From positions 1-40,789 of the forward strand of contig JAUXAG010000019.1 in NCBI GenBank assembly GCA_030614915.1: 40,789 nt of DNA. The letters run 5' to 3'. Under the pieces are notes generated by a model that was not told where the DNA came from, made no database searches, and saw only the letters and a list, made by a program, of their open reading frames with translations. The position numbers were made by a program, and so were the translations under genes. Source of the DNA: Actinomycetes bacterium. GTDB taxonomy: Bacteria; Planctomycetota; Phycisphaerae; JAACET01. Positions 24,961-32,193 of this stretch are shown here, one piece after another; positions within the stretch are counted from its first letter, which is position 1; each line of letters opens with the position of its first letter.

Positions 24961-24990
24961 TGATAACATATTCTGCAGTTGTGCGTCGTA
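24961..24990 (+). promoter_or_regulatory. Possible ECF-type autoregulated promoter
   Basis: TGATAAC (24961-24967), a 16-nt spacer and CGTCGTA (24984-24990) resemble the AAC/CGTC bipartite sites used by many ECF sigma factors. It lies 39 nt upstream of an ECF sigma gene, in the shared intergenic region with the pseudopilin operon on the other strand. Confidence 0.35.
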
Positions 24991-25029
24991 TATTTTAGAG
25001 TGCACCTAGTAAAGCGGTAACAGGCTCCC

Positions 25030-25599
25030 ATGACGACCAAAGCAGTCAGTTGGGGAATCTGCTGGGACACCGTCGCTGCTGAGTCGGTAGTTGCCAATCA
25101 GCGCTGGGTTCTCTCTGCCATGCAGAAGCACGGACCGGCTCTGGTTACCGTGCTCTGGCGAATTTTGGCAAATGAGCAGGATGTCTGCGATGCATATCAA
25201 GACACCTTTCTGAAGTTGGCCCATTACCAGGATGGTCAAAGACCCCACAAGGTTAAGCCTTTTGTCTTTCGGACCGCTACCAACGTGGCCATCTCCATGC
25301 TCCGGCGGAAGAGGTTACAAATTAAGACCCGTCGGGTCGTCGCCGACCGTGCCCGGCAGAGGCCCCGCTCCGACGGTGTCGCCGATCTGGATGCCAGAGA
25401 ACTACAGGAATTGCTAAGAACCAACATCGCCCGCCTGCCCCACCGCCTCCAAAGCGTGGTGGTCTTGAAGGACTTGGCCGAACTGCCTTACAACCAGGTG
25501 GCCACGGCCTTAGGCATCTCCGTCGGGACGGCTCGCGTCTACAGGTGCAGGGCCATAAGATTGCTCAATACCTGGATGGCTCAAGAGGAAGAAGAATAA
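25030..25599 (+). CDS. ECF-type RNA polymerase sigma factor
   Basis: The 189-residue protein is normal ECF size. Region 2 spans about residues 28-98 (NEQDVCDAYQDTFLKLAHY, then PFVFRTATNVAISMLRRKR) and region 4 about 134-182 (LPHRLQSVVVLKDLAELPYN with helix-turn-helix through VRRCRAIRLL-type end). No extra domain is fused. An anti-sigma gene follows 2 nt after the stop codon and the gene is divergent from the pseudopilin operon, so these two units may form one regulatory circuit (inference). Start is the ATG at 25030; the ribosome binding site is weak. Confidence 0.92.
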   Translation: MTTKAVSWGICWDTVAAESVVANQRWVLSAMQKHGPALVTVLWRILANEQDVCDAYQDTFLKLAHYQDGQRPHKVKPFVFRTATNVAISMLRRKRLQIKTRRVVADRARQRPRSDGVADLDARELQELLRTNIARLPHRLQSVVVLKDLAELPYNQVATALGISVGTARVYRCRAIRLLNTWMAQEEEE

Positions 25600-25601
25600 C
25601 C

Positions 25602-26090
25602 ATGGCTTGGCAAAACAGAAAAAATGATTGCGGACAAATACGCCAATGGCTGGTCGAAACTCTGACCCAGCGGCTGGATATTACCACTGCCTGGCTACAG
25701 CGTCACCTTGCCGCATGCCCCAGGTGCAGACGCCAGATCGCCGGTAACAGCAGGCTCCGCCTGGCTTTGCTGCTGGTAAAGACTCAGCCCCACAGCCGCG
25801 ATCTGCTCATGCAGGCCAATCGCCGGGCCATCAGAATCCTCAAGCGAAACCTTCAGGAGTCAGCCCAGGCCGAAAAACTCCGCCACATTTGTGCTCGACC
25901 CTCGCTACGCGAAAGACTCGGCAAGTACACCCAATCCATTGGCCACGCTGCTGCCTGCCTTCTGGTTTTGCTTTTGCTGAGAATGGGCGTCTTTTCCTCA
26001 CTGACTAAGATCCACGACCAGGGCCAGCAGTTCGTCAAACAATATTACGCCCGCCACCTGGACCAAGATCTCTACGACGATACTATCTAG
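25602..26090 (+). CDS. Membrane-anchored zinc-finger anti-sigma factor
   Basis: From the ATG at 25602 (AGAGGAAG ribosome binding site) the product has 162 residues. Residues 35-42 are HLAACPRC, the H-x3-C-x2-C zinc anti-sigma (ZAS) signature. A single membrane helix lies at about 121-137 (AAACLLVLLLL), with only about 20 residues outside. It would hold the neighbouring sigma factor at the membrane until released by proteolysis or a redox change. The outer part is too short for a ligand-binding domain, so a partner protein probably senses the signal. Confidence 0.85.
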   Translation: MAWQNRKNDCGQIRQWLVETLTQRLDITTAWLQRHLAACPRCRRQIAGNSRLRLALLLVKTQPHSRDLLMQANRRAIRILKRNLQESAQAEKLRHICARPSLRERLGKYTQSIGHAAACLLVLLLLRMGVFSSLTKIHDQGQQFVKQYYARHLDQDLYDDTI

Positions 26091-26188
26091 GCTGAACTAC
26101 CCCACAGGCTGTACAACTTGCTAAGTCAGGATTCCCCGCCTGTTCGCTGCTTCTGCCCCTATTATACCCTACCCCACAGTCAGCCGCT

Positions 26189-26217
26189 CCGCTCGGCGTT
26201 GAGGCACGGGGGGGGAT
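26189..26217. repeat. G-rich direct repeat, copy B
   Basis: Same core as copy A (19546-19573) with one more G in the G run; lies about 100 nt after the anti-sigma gene. Copies A and B flank the pseudopilin/ECF module. Confidence 0.65.
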
Positions 26218-26253
26218 TGAGAATAATGTTAAGCCCAGTATTACGGGGTTCCC

Positions 26254-26526
26254 TCACCAATGGCGGTAAGGATCGTAATTAGGATAATCGCGATTAGGGT
26301 AAGTGTGGTAAGAATCGTAATTAAGATGAATGTTTCCCTGGCAATTCCCAGCGATAGCAATGGCAAATATTACGACTATGAATAGAATGTATTCCAAGAA
26401 TTCTCTATCATAGTTTTCTTTGTGTGGATTAGTTTGTCTTTCATCTACATGAGCTACTCTGGCTGGATAGTCTTCTCCTTCAAAAATACTGTAACAACCA
26501 GTACAGTTTAGTGTAAAAGAGATCAA
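26254..26526 (-). CDS. Small membrane-anchored hypothetical protein, possible lipoprotein with unusual start
   Basis: A 90-codon frame from TTG at 26526. It contains a hydrophobic helix (LEYILFIVVIFAIAIAG, about 44-60) and a Tyr/Pro/Asn-rich tail (YPNRDYPNYDPYRHW). The frame stays open upstream, and ten codons earlier an ATC at 26556 follows an AAGGA sequence with suitable spacing; from there the product would begin ITRKAVVWVTLISFTLNCTGC, a plausible lipoprotein signal with lipobox CTGC. Either ATC is a rare start, or the ATG was lost, or the TTG is used. The region is more A/T-rich than its neighbours and sits between repeat copies B and C. Confidence 0.38.
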   Translation of the reverse strand: MISFTLNCTGCYSIFEGEDYPARVAHVDERQTNPHKENYDREFLEYILFIVVIFAIAIAGNCQGNIHLNYDSYHTYPNRDYPNYDPYRHW

Positions 26527-26556
26527 TGTGACCCAGACTACAGCTTTCCTCGTGAT

Positions 26557-27130
26557 AGATTCCTTTCTAAAGTGATGTGCTCCCTAAGACCTCATCCAGT
26601 CCAGCCACCATCTTACCCGAATTTGCGGGGAGATTCCATCGCCTCCTCCCCGTTCGGCGTTGAGGCACGGGAGGGATGGGGGGCAGATACAAACCTGTAA
26701 CGCCCGTGCTGAGCCGCGAGGGCTTTACCAAAGCTTTGGTGGATACTTGGGCATATCGAAGGGTCGAGGCGATGCTGCGATGGCCTAGAGCCTGCTGGAC
26801 CAGCCGCAGATTCGAGGTCTTAGCCCAGAGCCGGTCGGTCAGAATCTGCCAAGATTCTCGCTTGCTTCCGCCATCTTTCTAAACCCTAACTGAACTGGGG
26901 GGGCCGCATTTAATTTGAGGTTTGTTAAAACGGGTGTGGCCTTTGATCTACCATCTCTGCAAGTTTTCTGGGGGCTGGAGGAGGGGGCAGTTTGTGGCAA
27001 TTTTGTGGCAAATCTGTCTCGGGAATGTTGGAAAAGCGTTGTCGGGGCAGTGTCAGCCCGCTGTCATAAGTCCTTTGGCTACCGATGGAACCGCCTGTTC
27101 TTGCAGAAGTTGCGAAAGACCTGACTTAGC
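26557..27130. other. Long gene-poor region before the right tRNA fragment
   Basis: No gene is supported in 574 nt; short open frames have no ribosome binding site or recognised motif. It contains G-rich repeat copy C and a perfect 14-bp palindrome ACCAAAGCTTTGGT at 26727-26740. An integrase or its remains would be expected here if 27131-27174 is an attachment site, but I could not recognise one in any frame. Confidence 0.4.
26651..26678. repeat. G-rich direct repeat, copy C
   Basis: Shares CGGCGTTGAGGCACGGG with copies A and B, with T for C at the fourth base and an A inside the G run. Confidence 0.6.
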
Positions 27131-27174
27131 CTGGGGGTCAAGAGGTCGCTGGTTCAAATCCAGTCGCCCCGATT
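27131..27174 (+). repeat. 44-bp direct repeat, right copy (tRNA-Pro 3' fragment)
   Basis: Identical to 7955-7998 over 44 bases. The 5' half of the tRNA (acceptor strand, D-arm, 5' side of the anticodon stem) is absent, so it cannot be a functional tRNA. It is 19,176 bp from the left copy, in the same orientation. Confidence 0.75.
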
Positions 27175-27354
27175 TATATAACCCATTCCAACACAAAAGA
27201 TTGCAAGGGTTTTTGTCTTCACGTCAAATCCGATTCGCGAATTAATCGTAATTTCGTTTATGCAGAATTTATACAGGATAGCGTTTTCTGGGCCGCCCCC
27301 TCCCCCGCTTTTGGTCCCCATTCGCAGCCACTATATCCAACTCGGTTTTGTCAA

Positions 27355-28326
27355 ATGCAAAATGGCCAGCTATCTTTTTTGGATGTAACCGTAGCTGCTT
27401 TGCCAACGATACAGCCAGAGGCTGACGTCCAGCAAGTTGCAGTTATTCCACAGGAAAGCGAAATCAGCATAGCCGACTACACGGACGTTTCCGAGGAAAA
27501 GGCCAGCATCGTCGCCATTGTTAAAAGCCTTGAGGGTCAAGTTGAAACGGCCTTTAAGCTAAAGGATGTCTTGGCAACTGAACTTGACGCGACTCGGGAG
27601 AAGCTCACTGAACAAATGACTGCTCACGCCGAGTTAGGGGCCCAGGTACACTCCCTTGAAGCTCAAGCTGCTCTGGCGGAGCGTTTGCGCGAGGATGTCT
27701 CTTATGCCGAGCAGGAGCGGAACAAGTTTGCCAACTTGCTCGCCGAGACTCAGCCCCAACTTGAGCAGGTGACTGAGCAGCGGGACTCACTCCTCGAGGA
27801 ACTCAGCTCCACCAAGGATTATGCCCAGCAGATCGAATCCCAGAAGACAGCCCTTGAGGCCCAGGTATTGAATCTCAAGGATGAGGCCGAAGATACTAAT
27901 CGCCTGCGTGCTGAACTCGACAAGACCATCAAGGCTCGCGGAGATTTCCAAGAGCAGCTACAGAAGCTCTCGAATCGTCTGGAAGCTTCAGAAAAGTCGA
28001 ACGATACGCTTGAGAGCGAATTGGCTGGGGCTCAAGATACCATCGGCAGTTTGCGTGGGGAGAGCGAAGAGCTTCGGGAGAACCTTGAAAGCTCTGGCAG
28101 TCGCACAGCCGATCTGCGTGCTGAACTTGAGCAGCAGCAGTCGATCAACAGCAATCTCCTGGAGGCCAAGACTCGTCTCGAAAGCAAGGCAAAGATGTTA
28201 ACTGCCAACTACGAAACTGCCAAGACTGAGATCGAGGCCCTTAAGAAAGCCTTGCGCTACATACGCAGCGAGGCGACTCGTACCAGCGGGCGCGTCCGCC
28301 AGCGATACCAGCGAGACCTCCAATAG
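27355..28326 (+). CDS. Long coiled-coil protein of unknown function
   Basis: A 323-residue protein. After an N-terminal 50-residue acidic, non-helical segment, residues about 55-305 form an almost uninterrupted heptad pattern rich in Glu, Leu, Gln and Ala (for example LEAQVLNLKDEAEDTNRLRA). It has no signal peptide or membrane helix and ends in a basic segment (RTSGRVRQRYQRDLQ) that could bind nucleic acid or an acidic partner. It could be a structural, SMC-like or cytoskeletal protein. Start is the ATG at 27355; no clear ribosome binding site. It lies outside the repeat-bracketed block. Confidence 0.78.
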   Translation: MQNGQLSFLDVTVAALPTIQPEADVQQVAVIPQESEISIADYTDVSEEKASIVAIVKSLEGQVETAFKLKDVLATELDATREKLTEQMTAHAELGAQVHSLEAQAALAERLREDVSYAEQERNKFANLLAETQPQLEQVTEQRDSLLEELSSTKDYAQQIESQKTALEAQVLNLKDEAEDTNRLRAELDKTIKARGDFQEQLQKLSNRLEASEKSNDTLESELAGAQDTIGSLRGESEELRENLESSGSRTADLRAELEQQQSINSNLLEAKTRLESKAKMLTANYETAKTEIEALKKALRYIRSEATRTSGRVRQRYQRDLQ

Positions 28327-28646
28327 CCGTTGGTGCCGGATAAGAAGTAAAAGAACGACTGTGCCCCGACAGATAGCTGTAGTGATGTGGTTGCCTCAGA
28401 GCTCAGACATTTTTGGTGTTAAGATGGCCAAGTGCATCCCATGCCAGCGTGTTGGTAGCTCCCCGAAAGGCGGATTGCGAAACTGCCTACCGGACAGCAG
28501 GGATGGTTGGGCTTGCAAGCTGTCAGATCCGTTATTAGGGGCAGGTTCCCATCACGAGCCAAGGCTTCAATACCTTTGGGCATAAGGAATTACGGCCGAT
28601 AGGGCGAAAAAGTTGTGGCAAGTTCACTTTTCTTGCTTTTTTTTTC
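28327..28646. other. Intergenic region before the iron regulator
   Basis: No gene is supported; a 74-codon frame here lacks a ribosome binding site and recognisable motifs. A pyrimidine-rich run lies at its end (28628-28650). Confidence 0.4.
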
Positions 28647-28676
28647 TTGTATTGCTTGGTAGGCATACCTAATAAT
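28647..28676 (+). promoter_or_regulatory. Promoter with possible DtxR/MntR-type operator
   Basis: TTGTAT (28647-28652) and AATAAT (28671-28676) form a possible promoter with an 18-nt spacer. A dyad TAGGCATACCTA (28660-28671; TAGG/CCTA arms, 4-nt centre) lies in the spacer and reaches the -10. It resembles the TAGG...CCTA core of DtxR/IdeR boxes and would allow autoregulation of the regulator gene 55 nt downstream. Confidence 0.45.
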
Positions 28677-28730
28677 AGTAGCGTATCCTATTAGAGGTAG
28701 GGGTTCCTATAGCGGGCGGAGACCAGAGCC

Positions 28731-29453
28731 ATGACCAAGCAAATTTGCAGGAAGAAACTCTCAGCCTCGCAGGAAGACTACCTGGAGGCGATTTGGATGC
28801 TGATCTGGAAAGAAGGAGTTGCCCGGGTCCGCGATATAGCTGATTGGCTGGGTGTCTCGATGCCCTCGGTGTCCGGCGCACTAAAAGCGCTTGCCCAACG
28901 CAAACTTGTGGAATACAGCCCGCACAAGTACGTTTCCCTCAGTGATCGCGGGATGGAGTTGGCTGAGAAGATACTTGCTCGCCACAAGATGCTGCGGAAG
29001 TTCCTGACGGACGTGCTGAACTTGGACGAGCAACTTGCCGACGGCAATGCTTGCCGTATCGAGCACGCCGTTGATGAGATCGTTTCACAGCGGCTGGGTT
29101 ACTTCGTCGAATTTGTTGCCCAGAATGCAGGGGCGAGCCAATTGGCCGAGGAATTCAAGGGTTTCTGTCGGCAGCAGGATCCAGCCAAGGGTGACGGCCC
29201 TTCTGGTGCAAAGGAAAATGGCTCTTTGACGTTGGCTGAGATCAAGCCCGGACAGAAGGCAAAGATCGTCAGCATCAACGGCTCGGCGGCGAGAAGTCAA
29301 CGGCTCGCCAAGGCTGGGGTAAGGCGTGATTGTGTAGTACGCGTCATTCGCATGGCTCCACTGGGCGATCCGATTGAAATCGAGGTGGACGGATCTAAAT
29401 TGGCCGTCCGCAAGGCCGAGGCAATAGACATTGAAGTGGAAAAGTTGGAGTGA
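28731..29453 (+). CDS. DtxR/MntR-family metal-dependent regulator with FeoA domain
   Basis: A 240-residue protein. Residues about 10-70 are the winged helix (SQEDYLEAIWMLI, VRDIADWLGVSMPSVSGAL), about 75-140 the metal-binding dimerisation domain (RHKMLRKFLTDVLNL, CRIEHAVDEIV), and about 168-238 an SH3-like FeoA domain (LTLAEIKPGQKAKIVSINGS ... LAVRKAEAIDIEVEKLE). Family members repress iron or manganese uptake when metal is bound. The direct neighbours feoA and feoB and the dyad in its promoter indicate an Fe(II) regulator. The linker between the domains is longer than usual and Gly/Lys-rich. Confidence 0.92.
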   Translation: MTKQICRKKLSASQEDYLEAIWMLIWKEGVARVRDIADWLGVSMPSVSGALKALAQRKLVEYSPHKYVSLSDRGMELAEKILARHKMLRKFLTDVLNLDEQLADGNACRIEHAVDEIVSQRLGYFVEFVAQNAGASQLAEEFKGFCRQQDPAKGDGPSGAKENGSLTLAEIKPGQKAKIVSINGSAARSQRLAKAGVRRDCVVRVIRMAPLGDPIEIEVDGSKLAVRKAEAIDIEVEKLE

Positions 29454-29612
29454 ATCAAGCTGTGGTATTTTTGGAAAGTCAAAACGGGCAATGTGTGAGG
29501 TCTTCAACCGCTTGGAGAACTGCAATGGTTAGCGTAGTGTTGACTAGACGTCGGGGCTGCGAGCCTTCAAATGTTCGAGATGTTCCGGCGTTTAGGAACC
29601 TCCCGCAATCGG

Positions 29613-29640
29613 TTAACAATTGGACTAGCTTTTTTATCCT
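29613..29640 (+). promoter_or_regulatory. Possible promoter of feoAB
   Basis: TTAACA (29613-29618) and TATCCT (29635-29640) with a 16-nt spacer; the transcript would start just before the AAGGAGG ribosome binding site of feoA. A 7-bp inverted pair TTTAGG/CCTAAA (near 29590 and 29638) reaches the -10 and might be a metal-regulator site. Confidence 0.3.
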
Positions 29641-29661
29641 AAACAAGTAAGGAGGCACGTG

Positions 29662-29955
29662 ATGGCTAATGGAGCCACTGGGACTGGACGAGCGGGGTAC
29701 GTAGAGGGAAGTATCTCACTGGCCCAGATGCGTGCGGGTGAGTCAGGGAAGATTGTGAAAATTGATGGGGGGCATGGCTTGCTCCGCAAGCTTGATACCT
29801 TAGGGATTAGAGAAGGAATGAAAGTTACAAAGGTGAGCGGACAGTGGATGAGAGGACCTGTCCTGGTGCAACAGAGTAACACTCAAGCCGCGATGGGATT
29901 CGGAATGGCCAGCAAAATATTCGTGGAGCTTTCCAAAAAAGAGAACAGCAAATGA
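29662..29955 (+). CDS. feoA: Ferrous iron transport protein A
   Basis: A 97-residue SH3-like protein of the FeoA family. It has the characteristic LAQMRAGESGKIVKIDGGHG, LRKLDTLGIREGMKVTKVSG and a closing GMASKIFVEL. A strong GGAGG ribosome binding site ends 6 nt before the ATG at 29662; an overlapping GTG three bases earlier is a worse fit. FeoA binds the cytoplasmic face of FeoB. Its stop codon overlaps the feoB start (ATGA), so the two are translationally coupled. The N terminus has a short non-conserved Gly/Ala-rich extension. Confidence 0.95.
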   Translation: MANGATGTGRAGYVEGSISLAQMRAGESGKIVKIDGGHGLLRKLDTLGIREGMKVTKVSGQWMRGPVLVQQSNTQAAMGFGMASKIFVELSKKENSK

Positions 29956-31664
29956 AAATACTTCTTATGGGGAATCCTAATGTCGGCAAGAGTGTTGTAT
30001 TCAACCGGCTTACCGGCGCAAATGTTATTGCCTCCAACTATGCGGGCACCACGGTTGAATTTACAAAGGGCAAGATGAGGATCGGTGCCGAACGCGCAGA
30101 ACTTATCGATGTGCCTGGAACATATACTTTGCAGCCGACCTGTAAAGCGGAGGAAATCGCCGTCGAGATGCTCAAGGAGCGAACGGACGGGGATGTAATT
30201 ATTAATGTTGTGGAGTCCACAAACCTCGAACGTAGCCTGAATCTGACGCTCCAATTGCTTAAATGCAAAGTTTCTGTTGTTGTGGCGCTGAACTTCTGGG
30301 ATGAAACAAAGCACAAGGGTATCTCGATTGATGATAAGAAATTGGAGGAGATTCTCGGGGTTCCTTGCGTTCCGATCTGTGCCGTAACGGGCGAAGGGGT
30401 TAAGCGGTTGGTAGAAAGAGTCAAAGATGCAAAATCTTCTGCGTATGAATATAAAGATAAAGAGAGGTGGCACGAAGTCGGCAACATTGTGGATAAAGTA
30501 CAAAACGTAGCCCACCGGCATCACACTTGGCTAGAAAAGCTTGCAGACGCCTCAGTTAAACCACTTACCGGCATCCCTATAGCGGTTGTAGTGATGTTTT
30601 TGGCGTTCAAGATTATAGGCTTCATTGGTGAAGGACTCATAGGCTATGTAGGCGAGCCCATTTTTGAAAATCTTTGGGCACCGCTGATGCTCAAGCTTTC
30701 ATCTATTATGGGTTCCGAGGGATTTGTTCATGACCTTGTTATAGGCCAGCTCATAGATGGCGAAATAGATTTTGGCCAGTCTTTCGGCTTGCTAACCACA
30801 GGGCTTTTTGTCCCCCTCGGTGCGGTTTTGCCCTATGTATTTGCGTTTTATCTGGTTTTGTCCTTCTTGGAGGATCTGGGTTATCTTCCCAGACTGGCCG
30901 TTATGGTAGATACCATTATGCACAGACTGGGTTTGCATGGTTTTGCAATAGTGCCTATGATGCTCGGGCTTGGATGTAACGTTCCCGGTGCATTAGCAAC
31001 CAGAATTTTTGAGACCCGAAGAGAGAGATTCATTTCCGCAACCATATTGTCCATTGCCGTGCCTTGTGCAGCGTTACAGGCAATGATCGTGGGGCTGATA
31101 GGAGAGCATGGGCTCAGATATCTGGCGGTTGTTTACGGAACATTATTTGTAGTCTGGATATTGCTTGGCGTTATTTTCAACCGTTTTTTGAAAGGCGAAT
31201 CACCGGAAATATTTTTAGAGGTGCCCCCTTACAGAATTCCCTATATGAGGAGTCTGGGAAAGAAGTTATGGATAAGAATAAGGTGGTTTCTTAAAGAGGC
31301 AATTCCATTTGTGCTGCTTGGAGTGCTTGTTGTAAATTTACTCTACACATTTGGAGTAATCCAATTCGTGGGCAAATTTACTGCACCGGTTGTTACTCGA
31401 GTTTTAGGACTTCCCCAGGAAGCAGTAGGCGCGTTGATAGTAGGTTTCTTGCGTAAAGATGTAGCTGTGGGAATGCTTATTCCGCTGGGCTTGACGATTA
31501 AACAACTGGTAGTAGCATCGGTTGTGTTGGCAATGTATTTTCCGTGCGTAGCCACCTTTACAACGCTTGTCAGGGAACTCGGGTTTGCGGACATGTTCAA
31601 GTCCGCAATCGTTATGATAGTATCCACCCTTGTAGTGGGAGGATTGTTAAACCTCATCCTATAA
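29952..31664 (+). CDS. feoB: Ferrous iron transporter FeoB (short form)
   Basis: A 570-residue Fe(II) transporter with an N-terminal G domain: G1 GNPNVGKS (7-14), G2 with GTT (42-44 region), G3 DVPG (53-56), G4 NFWDE (about 114-118). The membrane part has the Feo core motifs, including LEDLGYLPRLAVMVD and GLGCNVPGALATR with its conserved Cys, and a second gate segment AMYFPCVATFTTLVREL. Most FeoB proteins are about 700-770 residues; the shortening is mostly in the region between G domain and membrane and at the C terminus. It is translated from an ATGA overlap with feoA. The stop TAA is followed in the same frame by a FeoA-like domain. Confidence 0.95.
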   Translation: MKILLMGNPNVGKSVVFNRLTGANVIASNYAGTTVEFTKGKMRIGAERAELIDVPGTYTLQPTCKAEEIAVEMLKERTDGDVIINVVESTNLERSLNLTLQLLKCKVSVVVALNFWDETKHKGISIDDKKLEEILGVPCVPICAVTGEGVKRLVERVKDAKSSAYEYKDKERWHEVGNIVDKVQNVAHRHHTWLEKLADASVKPLTGIPIAVVVMFLAFKIIGFIGEGLIGYVGEPIFENLWAPLMLKLSSIMGSEGFVHDLVIGQLIDGEIDFGQSFGLLTTGLFVPLGAVLPYVFAFYLVLSFLEDLGYLPRLAVMVDTIMHRLGLHGFAIVPMMLGLGCNVPGALATRIFETRRERFISATILSIAVPCAALQAMIVGLIGEHGLRYLAVVYGTLFVVWILLGVIFNRFLKGESPEIFLEVPPYRIPYMRSLGKKLWIRIRWFLKEAIPFVLLGVLVVNLLYTFGVIQFVGKFTAPVVTRVLGLPQEAVGALIVGFLRKDVAVGMLIPLGLTIKQLVVASVVLAMYFPCVATFTTLVRELGFADMFKSAIVMIVSTLVVGGLLNLIL

Positions 31665-31667
31665 TTA

Positions 31668-31988
31668 TTGTTCGCAGCCAATAAGCGAAGTAGCGGCCAG
31701 TCCGCGCGGGTTGCCTATATCAACAGCAGGAGCGACCAGCAGTTGCACAAGATCGACGGCCTGCACATAAGGCCGGGTATAACCGTCACCTTGCACCAAA
31801 AATACCCCGCCTACGTAATTGAATGTGAAGGCGGCAATATCGCCTTGGATGAACAGATAGCTTCCAATATCTGCGTATGGCGAGATCCGGCGCATTTGCA
31901 CGTAGCTGAGGAAGCGGTCAACCAGGCTGGCCGAAAAGGCAGGGGACGACGCAGAAGATTCCGGCAAAGGACACGAGGCGGGGCATAA
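31668..31988 (+). CDS. FeoA-like domain, in frame after feoB; stand-alone gene or remnant
   Basis: The frame continues directly from feoB after TAA (codons TTA TTG). Residues about 12-70 match the C-terminal FeoA-type domain of DtxR-like regulators: ARVAYINSRSDQQLHKIDG, then GITVTLHQKYPAYVIECEGG and IALDEQIASNICVW. The end is highly basic (RKGRGRRRRFRQR). The only in-frame start is TTG at 31668, with no ribosome binding site. It may be translated by coupling to feoB, be a remnant of a regulator that lost its DNA-binding part, or have been fused to FeoB until the stop arose. The region 31989-32193 after it has no gene. Confidence 0.5.
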   Translation: MFAANKRSSGQSARVAYINSRSDQQLHKIDGLHIRPGITVTLHQKYPAYVIECEGGNIALDEQIASNICVWRDPAHLHVAEEAVNQAGRKGRGRRRRFRQRTRGGA

Positions 31989-32193
31989 GAGCGACTTCTC
32001 CACTGCCCGGATAGGTCAAGATGAGCTAAGACTTCTTGTGGCGCGAAGCTACCGCAAAAGCTTCATTGAATTGAACCGCGGGGCTGCTATTTGGGGGTTT
32101 ATCTCTCAGAGAGGCGATCTTGGAATGATTCCTGGGGATGGGCTTGGGTATGCTTGTGGCAGTATCGGGGCAGGCCACCGAGGACGGGGCATG

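Noticed and set aside
24825-25097. Open frame of 90 codons on the minus strand across the ECF promoter region
   Set aside because: It overlaps both the ECF gene start and the ATPase gene start and shows no domain.
27131-27174. Second tRNA-Pro gene
   Set aside because: Only the 3' part is present; the D-arm and 5' acceptor strand are missing.
26676-27245. Three short open frames before and across the right tRNA fragment, considered as integrase remains
   Set aside because: None shows the Arg-His-Arg-Tyr pattern or any recombinase segment; one simply runs through the tRNA fragment.
28361-28585. Open frame of 74 codons after the coiled-coil gene
   Set aside because: No ribosome binding site, no hydrophobic or conserved pattern, Cys/Pro-rich composition typical of untranslated sequence.
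29450-29650. Open frame of 66 codons between the iron regulator and feoA
   Set aside because: GTGA overlap with the regulator stop looks like coupling, but the sequence has no domain and runs through the predicted feoA promoter.
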